64,000 bases of DNA from Manihot esculenta (Eukaryota; Streptophyta; Magnoliopsida; Malpighiales; Euphorbiaceae), in assembly GCF_001659605.2 (NCBI RefSeq), contig NC_035169.2:19220263-19284262 (forward strand). Reading direction: 5' to 3'. The notes under the pieces were generated by a model that was not told the DNA's origin, ran no database searches, and saw only the letters and a list, made by a program, of their open reading frames with translations. The translations under genes were made by a program, and so were the position numbers. Of this stretch, positions 52,762-64,000 are shown one piece after another. Each line of letters begins with the position of its first letter. The stretch's first letter is position 1.

Positions 52762-55700
52762 ATGTGTTTCCACATGAACCATATGATGCTAATGATTGCT
52801 TGTGCTATGTGCTGTTTTTCAGAAGATAGAATGAGAGGAACTCGTCGATCTGCACGATTGACTGGAGTGCCACCTCAGGACGAGGGCGCTGATGCCCGTC
52901 CTTCAGCATTGCCTAGGGCAATGTCCAGTAGGTCCAACAGAGACAGAGTAGCTAGAGACCCTAGAAGGTCTTTGGATCTGGGTAGAAGCAGATCAGTAAG
53001 GGGAACAGTGCAGGGAGGAATGTCTGAGGATATGGAAGTAGATCAGAGGAGGGATGGCAGTCTCGGTGTGAGCATGCCGGAAGAGGGCATGGGAGAATCA
53101 GAAGGAGGCACTCAAGCCTCGAGTTATGTCCAGCCACATCACTACCCACCCTATTCACACCATCCAGGGTATTCGATGGGAGGTACATCGGATTACCCCA
53201 GTTTTAGCCCTTATCCTCCACATATGCCATACCCACCTTACTACCCACCATACTCTCAGTACCCCATGTACCCACCTCCACCTCCCTATACCAGTACAGC
53301 AAACCCTACCCCAGGGGATGTTGTACCTCCACCACCACCAGTATCTACTGTCCCGGAAACACAAGTACCCAAACCTACCTCATCTGGAGGGAGCAAGGTC
53401 AAGATGACCGATTACATGAAGCTGGGTGCTCCCCAGTTTGAAACCGGTGATGATCCATTCGTGTATTTGGAGCGGGTCAAGGCAATTACAGATGAGATAG
53501 GGGCTGATGACAGTAGAGCCATTCAGATGGCCGGGTTCACGCTCAAGTGCAAGAAGGCACGGGAGTGGTTCAAGAATTATGTGAACCCGAGAGTGGACAG
53601 CATGAATTGGGAAGAGTTTTCAAACGAGTTTGCAGGATGGACTTTCCCTGATAGTTCAAGGGAATTGAAGATGATAGAATTCGAGCAGTTGAGGCAAACT
53701 GATGACATGAGTATAGACGAGTACACAGACAGGTTCCTGGAGTTGTTGCCATATGCTGGGCTGAATTTGGACACAGATCAAAAGAAGTCAAGGAGATATA
53801 TTATGAGGCTGCACTCCAGGTATTCCTCTTTGGTACAGTCAGCAGAGAGAGAGAGTTTCCATGCCATAGTGGATATGGCTAGGAGAATGGAGGCTAGTGC
53901 TATCGTTGAGGGGAAGGTAAAACAGTCAGTGGCACAGTCTTCTGGTTCCAAGACCCCAGGTGGGGAAAGGGTAGACTCTTCTTCTCTGAGTGCAGCAGTT
54001 GCAAGCAGTAAGAAGTGGGACAGAGGCCACAGAAAATCTAAGAAGAATAAGTTCTGGAACAAGATCAAGTCAGGTCTGGGTTTAGGCAGTGGCTCAAGCT
54101 CTGGCGCAGAGATTACAGCATGTATGAGATGTGGGAGACCACACAAGGGAGTATGTCTGGCAGGGACAAACACGTGTTTCAGATGCGGACAGGCGGGTCA
54201 TTTGGCTCGAGACTGTCCTAGAGGAGCCTTTACAGCACCGTCTCAGCAGACAACCTCCGGCAGTGTGGTGCAGCCAGTAGCTCCAGCCGCAACACAGGCC
54301 AGTGGCAGAGGCAAAGAGAGAGGGTCAGCCTCTTCATCAGCAGGATACAGAGGTGAAGGTCCATCAGCTCCGGCACGGATCTTCACTATGACTCAGCAGG
54401 AGGCCAACACATCCAACACCATGGTGGCAGGTAATCTCATCATTGGTTGTTCTGATGTGTATGCCTTAATGGACCCGGGTGCATCTCATTCTTTTATTGC
54501 TCCGAGAGTCGTGGAGAGGGTAGGATTGATGGTCTCTGGGTTAGAGTGTCCCCTATGGGTCAGTGGACCCAAGTGTGACCCGTCAGTGGCAGAGGCAGTC
54601 TGCCAATGTAGTCCAGTTTTCATAGAGGGAAGATGCCTTTCCGCCGACCTCGTGGTTCTAGATTTGACAGATTTTGACGTCATTCTAGGGATGGATTGGT
54701 TATCGACCCATGGTGCTACCTTGGACTGTAGAGACAAGGTAGTCAGATTCAGAGATCAGGATGGGTCAGAGGTCGTCTTCAGAGGAGACAAGAGGGGTAC
54801 ACCTAGAGGTCTGATCTCAGCTCTTCAGGCTCGTAGGTTGCTTAGGAGGGGATGTCAGGGGTTTCTAGCTCATGTGAGGGAGTTAGATAGTCATGTCAGA
54901 GAGCCCGCCTCAGTGCCTGTGGTGAGTGAGTTCTTAGATGTTTTCCCAGACGAGCTGCCAGGGTTACCACCTGCTAGGGAGATAGAGTTCGAGATTGAGT
55001 TAATGCCTGGTACCAGACCGATCTCTATCCCTCCCTACAGGATGGCACCAGCTGAATTGAAGGAACTGAAGGAACAGTTGCAAGAGCTGGTAGATAAGGG
55101 TTTCATCCGACCGAGTACTTCACCTTGGGGTGCTCCGGTTTTGTTTGTGAGGAAGAAGGATGGATCCCTCAGACTTTGTATCGACTATAGACAGTTGAAC
55201 AAGGTCACTACCAAGAACAAGTACCCTTTGCCGAGGATCGATGATCTATTCGACCAGCTAGCAGGAGCAAGTTGTTTCTCCAAAATAGATCTGAGATCAG
55301 GGTACCATCAGTTGAGGATAAGGAATGAAGATGTACCGAAGACAGCTTTCAGGACCAGGTATGGGCACTATGAGTTCCTTGTGATGCCGTTTGGGTTGAC
55401 CAACGCCCCTGCAGCATTCATGGACCTCATGAACAGAGTATTCAGTCAGTATCTGGATCACTTCGTTATTGTCTTCATAGATGATATCCTAGTGTATTCC
55501 AGGAATGCAGAGGAGCATGCCCATCACCTGAGGACAGTTTTGCAGACCTTGAGAGAGCATGGCTTGTATGCCAAGTTCTCCAAGTGTGAGTTTTGGCTTA
55601 GGAGCATTTCATTCTTGGGGCACATTGTGTCAGAACAGGGTATTGAAGTAGACCCCAAGAAGGTAGAGGCTGTAGCTAACTGGCCTAGACCCACCACAGT

Positions 55701-57816
55701 GACCGAGATCAAAAGTTTTCTGGGTTTAGCAGGTTACTACAGGAGGTTCGTTCAGGACTTCTCAAAGATTGCTGCTCCTATGACCAAATTGACAAAGAAG
55801 AATCAGAAGTTCATATGGACCGATCAGTGTGAGGAAAGCTTTGAGGAGCTTAAGAGGAGGTTGACTTCAGCACCGGTGTTAGCTCTGCCAAAAAGTGATG
55901 ATGACTTCTCAGTATATTGTGATGCGTCCCGTGTGGGACTGGGTTGTGTGCTAATGCAGAATGAGAGGGTGATCGCTTATGCTTCTAGGCAGCTGAAGAA
56001 GCATGAGCTGAATTACCCCACACATGACCTAGAGATGGCAGCAGTGATCTTTGCACTCAAGATGTGGAGGCATTACCTTTATGGGGTAAAGTGTGAGATC
56101 TTCACAGATCATAAGAGCCTGCAGTACATCCTGAGTCAGAGAGAACTGAACATGAGGCAGAGGAGATGGGTAGAGCTGTTGAGTGACTATGAATGCAAGA
56201 TTCAGTACCATCCGGGTAAGGCGAATGTTGTGGCAGACGCCCTAAGCCGGAAATCACTCGGCAGTCTATCCCACATTTCAGCAGAGAGGAGGCCGGTGGT
56301 GAAGGAGTTCCATAGACTTATGAGTGAGGGATTACAGTTGGAGTTGTCTGGCACAGGTGCCTTAGTGGCTCAGATGAGAGTGACACCCGTGTTTCTGGAG
56401 CAGGTAGCTCAGAAACAGCATGAGGACCCAGAGTTGGTCAGGATAGCCAGAACGGTTCAGTCAGGCCAGAGTAATGAGTTCAAGTTTGATGATAAGGGGA
56501 TCCTCCGCTACGGGAACAGATTATGTGTGCCAGATGACATTAGTCTGAAGGGAGATATTATGGGGGAAGCCCATAATACCAGGTATAGTGTTCACCCTGG
56601 AGCCACCAAGATGTATCAGGATCTGAAGAGAGTGTATTGGTGGCCAGCTATGAAGAAGGACGTGGCACTGTTCGTGTCAGCCTGCGATGTGTGTCAGAGG
56701 GTGAAACTAGAGCATCAGAAGCCGGCTGGAACGCTTAACCCGCTACCTATTCCAGAGTGGAAATGGGAGAATATAGCTATGGACTTCGTAGTGGGGTTAC
56801 CGGCGACGTCCAACAGATTGGACTCCATATGGGTGATTGTGGACAGACTCACCAAATTTGCTCACTTCATCCCTGTCAGGAGTGGTTACTCTGTGGACAA
56901 GTTGGCACAGGTGTACGTAGATGAAATTGTCAGACTGCATGGGGTCCCGGTATCTATAGTGTCGGATAGAGGGCCCCAGTTCACCTCCAGGTTTTGGCGG
57001 AGTCTGCAGAACGCTATGGGTACCAGATTAGACTTCAGTACTGCCTTCCACCCACAGACAGACGGACAGTCAGAGAGGACCATCCAGACAATAGAGGATA
57101 TGCTCAGAATGTGTGTGCTAGATTTTGGCGGTTCTTGGAGGCAACATCTACCTTTGGTGGAGTTTGCCTACAATAACAGCTATCATGCTAGCATAGGGAT
57201 GGCTCCATACGAAGCTTTGTATGGGAGGAAGTGCAGATCACCTATCTGCTGGGAGGAAGTAGGAGAGAGGACTCTTGCGGGTCCGGAGTTAGTAGAGCTT
57301 ACCAGCAGGGTGGTACCCATAATCAGAGAGAGGATCAAGACTGTTGCTAGTCGGCAGAAGAGTTATGCAGATATTCGCAGAAGACAGCTAGAGTTTCAGG
57401 AGGGGGATTTGGTTTTGCTCAAGGTGTCTCCTATGAAAGGAGTGGTTCGGTTCGGAAAGAAGGGTAAGTTAGCTCCACGGTACATCGGTCCTTTCGAGGT
57501 ACTTCAGAGGGTCGGTAATGTGTCGTACAAGCTAGACTTGCCTGCTTCGATGGAGAGAATCCATCCAGTTTTCCATGTTTCTCTGTTACGGAAGTACGTG
57601 TCAGATCCGAGCAAGGTTCTTAGTGAGCCTGATGTAGAGATCCAAGAGGATCTCACCTATGTAGAGCAGCCAGTGCGGATTCTTGACACCCAGATCAGAA
57701 AGCTGAGGAACAAGGAAATCCCGATGGTAAAGGTCCTTTGGAACCACCACAACTTAGAGGAATGCACCTGGGAGACACGGGAGTCCATGCTCCAGCAATA
57801 CCCCCATCTGTTTTGA
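52762..57816 (+). CDS. gag-pol: Gag-Pol polyprotein with chromodomain (element H), intact
   Basis: A 1684-aa open frame. The shared N-terminus [12 protein letters not shown] starts at 52831, directly after TTTTTCAG/AAGATAGA, which looks like a 3' splice site; the upstream 23 residues are probably not coding. Domains: basic region, Pro/Tyr-rich segment, Gag core ([13 protein letters not shown]), [12 protein letters not shown], zinc knuckle [14 protein letters not shown] (C472), protease DPGAS (D571), [11 protein letters not shown] (D907, D908), and RNase H YCDAS. The integrase zinc finger contains CDVCQ, with core residues D1341, D1402, E1438 (D-X35-E). The C-terminal chromodomain is [14 protein letters not shown]...YPHLF. 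All key residues are present, so the element could be autonomous. Nearest relative here is D. Confidence 0.97.
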   Translation: MCFHMNHMMLMIACAMCCFSEDRMRGTRRSARLTGVPPQDEGADARPSALPRAMSSRSNRDRVARDPRRSLDLGRSRSVRGTVQGGMSEDMEVDQRRDGSLGVSMPEEGMGESEGGTQASSYVQPHHYPPYSHHPGYSMGGTSDYPSFSPYPPHMPYPPYYPPYSQYPMYPPPPPYTSTANPTPGDVVPPPPPVSTVPETQVPKPTSSGGSKVKMTDYMKLGAPQFETGDDPFVYLERVKAITDEIGADDSRAIQMAGFTLKCKKAREWFKNYVNPRVDSMNWEEFSNEFAGWTFPDSSRELKMIEFEQLRQTDDMSIDEYTDRFLELLPYAGLNLDTDQKKSRRYIMRLHSRYSSLVQSAERESFHAIVDMARRMEASAIVEGKVKQSVAQSSGSKTPGGERVDSSSLSAAVASSKKWDRGHRKSKKNKFWNKIKSGLGLGSGSSSGAEITACMRCGRPHKGVCLAGTNTCFRCGQAGHLARDCPRGAFTAPSQQTTSGSVVQPVAPAATQASGRGKERGSASSSAGYRGEGPSAPARIFTMTQQEANTSNTMVAGNLIIGCSDVYALMDPGASHSFIAPRVVERVGLMVSGLECPLWVSGPKCDPSVAEAVCQCSPVFIEGRCLSADLVVLDLTDFDVILGMDWLSTHGATLDCRDKVVRFRDQDGSEVVFRGDKRGTPRGLISALQARRLLRRGCQGFLAHVRELDSHVREPASVPVVSEFLDVFPDELPGLPPAREIEFEIELMPGTRPISIPPYRMAPAELKELKEQLQELVDKGFIRPSTSPWGAPVLFVRKKDGSLRLCIDYRQLNKVTTKNKYPLPRIDDLFDQLAGASCFSKIDLRSGYHQLRIRNEDVPKTAFRTRYGHYEFLVMPFGLTNAPAAFMDLMNRVFSQYLDHFVIVFIDDILVYSRNAEEHAHHLRTVLQTLREHGLYAKFSKCEFWLRSISFLGHIVSEQGIEVDPKKVEAVANWPRPTTVTEIKSFLGLAGYYRRFVQDFSKIAAPMTKLTKKNQKFIWTDQCEESFEELKRRLTSAPVLALPKSDDDFSVYCDASRVGLGCVLMQNERVIAYASRQLKKHELNYPTHDLEMAAVIFALKMWRHYLYGVKCEIFTDHKSLQYILSQRELNMRQRRWVELLSDYECKIQYHPGKANVVADALSRKSLGSLSHISAERRPVVKEFHRLMSEGLQLELSGTGALVAQMRVTPVFLEQVAQKQHEDPELVRIARTVQSGQSNEFKFDDKGILRYGNRLCVPDDISLKGDIMGEAHNTRYSVHPGATKMYQDLKRVYWWPAMKKDVALFVSACDVCQRVKLEHQKPAGTLNPLPIPEWKWENIAMDFVVGLPATSNRLDSIWVIVDRLTKFAHFIPVRSGYSVDKLAQVYVDEIVRLHGVPVSIVSDRGPQFTSRFWRSLQNAMGTRLDFSTAFHPQTDGQSERTIQTIEDMLRMCVLDFGGSWRQHLPLVEFAYNNSYHASIGMAPYEALYGRKCRSPICWEEVGERTLAGPELVELTSRVVPIIRERIKTVASRQKSYADIRRRQLEFQEGDLVLLKVSPMKGVVRFGKKGKLAPRYIGPFEVLQRVGNVSYKLDLPASMERIHPVFHVSLLRKYVSDPSKVLSEPDVEIQEDLTYVEQPVRILDTQIRKLRNKEIPMVKVLWNHHNLEECTWETRESMLQQYPHLF

Positions 57817-57886
57817 GGTGAGTGTTAGTGGTTCTATGTGTTGCATGTATGAGATATTGTATGCCATGCTTTGTATGTTAGTTGAG

Positions 57887-57923
57887 GAACATTCGGGGAC
57901 GAATGTTCTTAAGGGGGGGAGAA
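57887..57923 (+). other. Pre-PPT hairpin and polypurine tract, element H
   Basis: GAACATTCG-GGGA-CGAATGTTC is a perfect 9-bp inverted repeat with a 4-base loop, ending 2 bases before AAGGGGGGGAGAA. Confidence 0.9.
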
Positions 57924-59606
57924 TGTAATACCCGGCTAGACTCCGGTATCGGAATCCCTACCGTCCGGTGGGACCTCGGATGTCGGAAACCTCTAGAAGG
58001 GTAAAACTATGATTTTATGAAATGTTTTCAAGTATTTCATGTTTTTAAGTAAGAAATTAAATGAGTTTTTGCATGAAAAATCTTTGGAGAAAAACCCAGG
58101 TTCGGTCGCCGAACTCCGAAGTTCGGCCGCCGAACATGCATGCGTTTTGGAGGCACGTTAGGCCCCCGAAAGCATGAGTGAGGGAAGTCAAGGTTCGGCC
58201 GCCGAACCTCATGTTCGGCCGCCAAACATTTGCATGGATGCGGAGGCACATTCGGCCCCCGAACGTGGTCTGGCCAGCCACTATAAAAGGGTCCCTTAGC
58301 CGAAAATGGGCGAGCTTTTTCTCCCCATTTCGGCCAAGGTGAGCATTCCGCCATCCTTCCCCAATCTTGAATTTTTCCTTCCTTTTTCCCGGATCTTTAC
58401 AAGTTTATAACTTTGTTTTTGAAGATCTTGGAGCTTAGAACGAGTTTTGGAGCTTGGAGACCAAAAGTTGGAACTTCTCCCATCTCTAAGTTTAGATCTC
58501 CTCAACCCTCGATCTTCAAGAGGTTCGGACCCGAGGAACCGAGACCCCCGGTTGTGAGATAGTCGTTCAGAGTTCATTGTTAAAGCTTCAGTTACCAGGT
58601 GAGTGGAACAACCCCTTAAGCTTTAAAGTAAATGAATAAATGAATGAATCATAAAGCATTGCCCATGCATCATTATGCCATGCAATATTAGGTTGTTTGC
58701 ATTAGAATTCACGAATATGTTGCATTGCATACTTTGTTGTTGATGTGGATGAATGTTGAATGATCCATTAGCCCTTGTATGTCATGATAGCCTATGTGAG
58801 TCCAGGTGTGCCTGCTACGGCTCTACGCCCCTGGCACTATGACAGATTATGGAAGTCCGGGTGTGCCTGCTACGGCTCTACGCCCCCGGCATGTATAAGT
58901 AAGAAAGATAGGGGCTAAATGGTGACAAGTTCATCCTTGTTGTGAAATGTTTGTGTTATGGTGCATACATGAAAGCATAAATAAGAAAAAGCTATATGAT
59001 AATAATAATAATAAAATGAATAATAATATACCTAAAAATGGAGAAATTAAAACAAATGTTTTTTTTAGTTTCTGCTCACTGGGCTCTAGTAGCTCACCCC
59101 ACTCCCTCTATCCCCAGAGTTGCAGGTACAGGATAGATCAAGAAGTCGGCTAGAGTGAAGCCAAGTCATGTATGTTGTAATAGATAGTAGTGGACATGAA
59201 CATGATGTAATGAGTATTTATGACCATGTAATGTAATGAATGATTTGATGATGTATTGAGGATTATAGTAGTGCTTGACCTAGAGGTGTGTGAATCCCCA
59301 TTATGAACAGAGTGTTTAATGAGTAATGATGTTAATGACTATGATTATCCAAGCTGATATGTATGATGATGATACCCCATTGGAGTATTTGATGAGGACT
59401 CCAGTGTGGGGTTTATGTATGATTTTGTGCATGCACAGGTTTTGCTTGGATAAGAGAAAAGAAAATTTTTACAGATCATGTATATGTTGTTATGTATGGG
59501 ATTCCACAGGTTTACAGGAGGTATGTAGGCTTGCTACGGGTCCCGGCGGCCTTAAGCCGATCTGGATCCTAGCGCCGGTAACGGGTCGGATTTCCGGGTC
59601 GTTACA
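57924..59606 (+). repeat. 3' LTR of H (1683 bp, intronless)
   Basis: Same length as the 5' LTR. It also has the joined CTTCAAGAG/GTTCGGACC (58522/58523), so both LTRs share the intron loss. Confidence 0.96.
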
Positions 59607-60045
59607 GACATGATAAATGATGTTATGTCATGTTGAGTACAGTCATGTAAAAGTATGATATAGAAATGTTATGTAACGATGTTTATGGATGTTAGAGTTG
59701 TGTTTGACCATAGTATGATGTAAATCCCTTTTTGTACATGATCCTAGATGTGTAATGATGCTTATATGAACCAAACTCAATACATGTTATGTCACCCCAG
59801 TGGGGCAATGATGAGGCTCCAAAGAGGAGTTAATGTTTATGTATAGTGCATGCACAGGTTGAGTTTGGTGAATGATTGAAAGAATGAATGAATGTAGGGA
59901 AAAGTTCAAATTTTTATGTATGTGTTGATCATGTATGGGATTAAACAGGTTTACAGGATGAATGTTTGGCTTGCTACGGGTCCCGGCGGCCTTAAGCCGA
60001 TCTGGATCCTAGCGCCGGTAGCGGTCCGATTTTTGGGTCGTTACA
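59607..60045 (+). repeat. F LTR, part 3
   Basis: GACAT TSD copy, then the end of F's LTR with TGCATGCACAGGTT, GGCTTGCTACGGGTCCCGG and the end GTCGTTACA, followed by TSD ATTAC. Confidence 0.92.
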
Positions 60046-60050
60046 ATTAC

Positions 60051-62948
60051 AGACTTCAAACATTCAAACTAATAATATATTACTTTGAAATTAAGAACAA
60101 CGAGTCCTAAATAACAAAGCAATAATAATATGAAGAACAAAATTTACATAAATATTGAAGAATAAAAGATGAATAATTGAGTTTAGATCTCCCAATTCAT
60201 GTATAAACTGAAATTTCACTCTAATTTCAACTAGAAATAAAGAGTTTAGCCACTCATGGCTTTTGAAAGTAAATACAAAAGAGAAAAGAGAAGATGAAGG
60301 ATCGGTGCTGGTGAGGAGAGATCCCATTTGCTGCTGTCCTCAATAATTTGGCTTTATATAGGTACTTAACCATAGCAAAGTTTTTTTGAATAGGAATTCT
60401 TTTTTGATTTGAATTAGGAATCATTCCTTTAATGTATTTCTTTAAGAATAAAACTCCTTAATTTGAGGAAGACTTGATGTCGCATTGATGGAGGAGAATT
60501 CGCGCGGACCCCGCAACTTTTAATGAGAAGACCAGGTCTCTTTATTTTCAAATTTGGATTTTTCCCACTCATTGTTTGATTCTGTGCAATCTATTGATTT
60601 CTCCAGTTGGTTTGGGCAAATCCACTGTCTGAAAATGTTTTACTTAGCCTGTAGGTCTTGGCAGTTTCTGGCTTCTGTGCAGTACAATCATACGAAAAGT
60701 TTGCCCAAATCGATTGGTCAAGACAGTTTTAGTGCTTTTAAGTCACTTTTCATCAAATCTTGTTCTCTTTTTGCTTTTCTACAAAACATGGCAAAAAATA
60801 CAAATTTAGCTAGAAATACTTAATTAAATGCTAAGAATAGTATAAAAAATGTGTTGAAATTACGTTCGATTACATAGAAACATGGGATTCTAATTGAATC
60901 CCATACTGCATGTTTTCTAATTTGTTTATTAAAAACACAATGTGTTTATCATCACAATGGCTAATTTTATATCCATGATCACTGTAGACAATATCATTTC
61001 ATTAGCTTAGCACTTTTATATCATCCAAGTACTTTCTCATAGCATCTGAATTTTATTTATTACTGATATTCTAATTTCACATTCTATTAATCCCTAGTAC
61101 TTTTAGATGCTCAAGCATATTGATTATAGAATTGAAAGCATATAATAAATTATTGTTTGCGATGCCATTTGTGCACTTGCTGGTATAGTAAGTCTTCACC
61201 CAATTTCATAGCAGTTAGTGAAGCAAGTAATTTACAATTAGTTTACCAAGTTTTACTAACCTTTTGAGTTTACTTTTAAATTCTTCTTCATAATTTCTCC
61301 ATGCATACACAAAGACATATTTTTTCTTCTTTTTTCTCTTTAACTTATCCCCCTCTATCTTTTACTCCATTACGTATGTGTTTAAAATAATGTATATATT
61401 TTGCTTTAGGTGACACTTCTTATATGGTTGGAATGAGTTCCTAAGCCATGTACAATATATAAGCAATCAAGGTTGAATATAGTGAAGCACATCAATATAG
61501 AATACTTGAATGTGATGTAGCATAACTTTTGCACATCAAATGCACTAATCAATCTTATGATATTTCAAGTCTAGTTACAAAGCTAATCCTTATAAAAAAT
61601 CATCTCCACTTTTCCATGTCTTTAGTTAGGCAAATAACTTAGGTATTAGGAAATATATAATTACCTTCATCCTTCCTAATTGTACATAATACTTATTTAC
61701 ATTTCTCTTAAGAAATCAACCATGTATCCCTATAAAGTGGGCCTACAACCATATTTCAAGCATTTAGATAAACAAATATCCTATTTATATTTCTTGCTTT
61801 AAGTCTTCCTTATTGAACTCTACTTTGCAAATCAAACTCAGGTTAGATCTTTCTATCTCAATTGCATAAAGTTTATTCTACGTATACTAGCTAGCATCTA
61901 CCATCTGTCTCCCTTAATAGTCATTTTCTTTGCTTTTTCAACACAAAAAACTCATATGAATCCTTAACTCCTCTTTAGAAAATTATTTTATTTAACGTTA
62001 GGTCTTTGCTAGATTCTTTTCTTAAAATAATTAAAAATGTATTTGCCTAACCATTGAATTTTTAAAGATTTTGTAATACCTATATGTAGAGTTTAATTCC
62101 ATAATTGCCAATAGGTCATCATTGCAATATTTTTTAGCATAAATAAGAAAATAATAATTTGCTTGATACCTTAATCTTATTCTATTAAGTTCATTTCTTA
62201 TGAACTTAATATTAATCTACTTGCTATAGAATATTTGACAACTTTCATACCTAAATTCAAAAGCATCGAAAGATTTCACGTCCAAATTAAAAGCATGTTA
62301 TCAGACTTTTATCATACCTATCCCATTTACTTCTCTTTTTGAAAACTTCTTTTATCTCCTTACCATTTAACTTATCAGTCGATTCAAAAGAATCATGATC
62401 ATAAAATAAATACTTTTTCACATTGCTTTTACTATCATCACTTGCATTTGCCTTTAGATCATCCTCAACTTCATCAATAATTTCCTCATCTATTGATAGT
62501 TTATTATTATTATGGTTTCCTCTTTATACTCCACTACCTTGACATCCTACATCTTCATTTCCATACTACTCATCGATATAGTTTCTTAATTAACTCTAGC
62601 TCCATAACCCAGTAGATATTATAAAATATTGGCACATTCTTTTAACCCCAAACTACCACCTACTATGTTATGATGCACAAAATCATCAAATATAAAATAA
62701 AAAAAGGCATCAATATTGATTGTTCTATGTTTGTAGTTCTTTTTCATCAGTAAATGCATCATCAAGCTTGCCGAAATTAGACCAATAAAAATAACCTTGT
62801 CATTAGATGTGTTCTTTTTATTTATACTATTTCCATGATCTAAACTATTTATATATTACTTTGATTAGAAAATCCATCATTGATATCAGGAATATCCCCT
62901 TCATACTCTCCAAACATATAAATTTTCTCAACCTTATAATGTAGCTAT
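60051..62948. other. AT-rich sequence, no recognisable gene
   Basis: About 2.9 kb of low-GC DNA. Short frames (for example 89 codons at 60554-60823) match nothing I know. On the minus strand, about 62816-62622, some 65 codons are free of stops but end at a stop with poor coding on both sides, perhaps an old decayed transposon or gene fragment. I could not classify the region. Confidence 0.55.
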
Positions 62949-64000
62949 TGTTAGTGTATATGCCCTAGGCCATTATCTTGGGCCTTTTTGTATGTCGTTT
63001 TGGTTATTAATAAAAGAAGTTTTTATCATTATTATTTGTTTGCATGTTACATAATAATGATTATCATCCCTGATTACTTATTATTATGTTGATAATAATA
63101 AAATATAGCTAGTATGATTATTGATTGATAATCATGAGATGATTATGTATATGTTGATATAATTCAATAATCATAGATACTTGTTAGAGAACAAAGTATT
63201 GGATGGACCCGCATTGAGATTACTACATGGGTTATTGTCATAAGTGAATTTCAAAGTAGTTATGTCTTAATCCTTTGACTTGAGATTGTCATAGTTTTCA
63301 ATATAAGGACTATTATGTTTTGACATAACCAAACATTGTCTTTAATCGGACAATCATAAAGGTTATGATTGAGCGTAATAGAAATTATGTAGAGGATAAT
63401 GAACAACCAAGATAGAATTTGTCCCTCTCTCTGAGAGAGATATCTTCTAGGCCCCTCGAAAAGTGAGATTGAGAAATGCATGGTCGTGCTCAAATGAATT
63501 GATAGTATGATCAATATCATTTGAATTTATCAGTCTACTTAGAGATCGAGAAATCATAAGTTTGAACATTATAAGTTTGACATTGACCATGACTTATATT
63601 CAAACTAGATATCGTGTGACAAATGGATTAATATATGTTCTATTTATTAGGCTTTATCGGACTATTGATCCTCATATTAGTTGGGTAGTCATAATGTCTT
63701 GCTAGAGGCCACTATGACTTATGGGGCTTGTGGGACTGGACCTATTGCCAATTAATGTGAGCCTATTGAGTCACACACAAAAGAACGTTGTTGATGTGCT
63801 ATGACATATTAATGGGCTAAAAGCTCATTAATATAATTAATAATAATAAAGTGTTATTATTATTAATAATATTAATTATTAATTATTTATTATTATGAGA
63901 TAATAATATTTAAAAGATCTGCAGATCTATCTGTAACTGTTACAGATAAAAGACTCTATCACATAAGATATTTGAGTATCTGCGAGATTGTGATAGTGGG
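62949..64000 (+). repeat. Possible LTR (or other repeat) entering from the right edge
   Basis: From TGTTAGTGTATATGCCC the sequence changes character: GGGCCTTTTTGTATG, AATAAAAG and ACATGGGTTATTGTCAT follow in the style of plant LTRs, with a perfect 14-bp inverted repeat at 63837-63850/63855-63868. There is no second end in the window, so this is tentative. Confidence 0.35.

Larger units (their letters stand above)
50878..59606 (+). mobile_element. Element H: intact Ty3/gypsy Tekay-like element lacking the LTR intron
   Basis: Two 1683-bp LTRs (50878-52560 and 57924-59606), PBS 52564-52576, an uninterrupted 1684-aa Gag-Pol, a PPT, and perfect TSD GACAT (50873-50877 and 59607-59611). Read against each other the LTRs show only about a dozen substitutions and no length change, so insertion is recent. 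Its LTRs are shorter than those of its relatives D and F mainly because the leader intron is missing. Confidence 0.97.
37776..60045 (+). mobile_element. Element F: solo LTR (gypsy family 2), split by E1/G and H
   Basis: The pieces 37776-39394, 50677-50877 and 59607-60045 join into one LTR of about 2.25 kb running TGTAATACCC...GTCGTTACA, with a perfect TSD ATTAC (37771-37775 and 60046-60050). There is no PBS, coding or PPT of its own, so this is a solo LTR left by LTR-LTR recombination. Confidence 0.93.

Noticed and set aside
60554..60823. 89-codon frame in the right flank
   Set aside because: No recognisable domain, poor codon composition and no neighbouring exons that I could identify.
62622..62816. 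Minus-strand stretch of about 65 stop-free codons
   Set aside because: No homology recognised and stops on both sides; kept only as a remark in the flank entry.

Overview
This is plant nuclear DNA made almost entirely of nested LTR retrotransposons, and I found no host protein gene, tRNA or rRNA. The evidence is chromodomain Ty3/gypsy polyproteins (Tekay/Del-like), a Ty1/copia Sirevirus-like element, primer binding sites complementary to plant initiator tRNA-Met (TGGTATCAGAGCC), 5-bp target-site duplications (TSDs), plant-type splice signals and many nonsense changes at CAG. The species cannot be fixed from the sequence; a dicot pericentromeric or heterochromatic region is most likely.

Left half. 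A minus-strand Sirevirus-like copia element S (27767-37212) carries gag, pol and a third ORF, all broken. A degenerate minus-strand gypsy element B (3526-27766 with gaps) sits in its 3' end. B's LTRs in turn hold D (1-3525, minus, running off the left edge), A (7199-16722, plus, TSD ATACA, intact 1649-aa Gag-Pol) and C (17516-27161, minus, broken).

Right half. Element F (37776-60045, plus, TSD ATTAC) is a solo LTR. It is split by a second solo LTR, E1 (39395-50676, TSD AGTTC), which is itself split by the complete but mutated element G (40194-49940, TSD AGGAA). F is also split by H (50878-59606, TSD GACAT), which is intact with a 1684-aa Gag-Pol and nearly identical LTRs. The last 4 kb is AT-rich, with no recognisable gene and a possible start of another LTR element at about 62949.

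Three cis-acting signals recur across elements. (1) A 13-bp palindrome, TTCGGC-N-GCCGAA, with a linker ACTTTCGTCTCTG, forms clusters just upstream of TATA boxes in both gypsy and copia LTRs, and again inside an LTR intron of the gypsy elements. (2) That intron, GT-AG bounded and about 510-700 bp, is present in D, F, A, C and G but missing exactly at its splice sites in both LTRs of H. This indicates that a spliced genomic RNA was reverse-transcribed. (3) A repeated short hairpin in the LTR, with the form CCRGG...CCYGG, changes both stem sides together between families. These three are the best candidates for undescribed biology here.

Working together: each autonomous gypsy element encodes Gag, protease, reverse transcriptase/RNase H and integrase with a chromodomain as one ORF. 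The LTRs supply promoter, leader and polyadenylation. All six secondary gypsy insertions whose target can be seen landed in LTRs of related elements.
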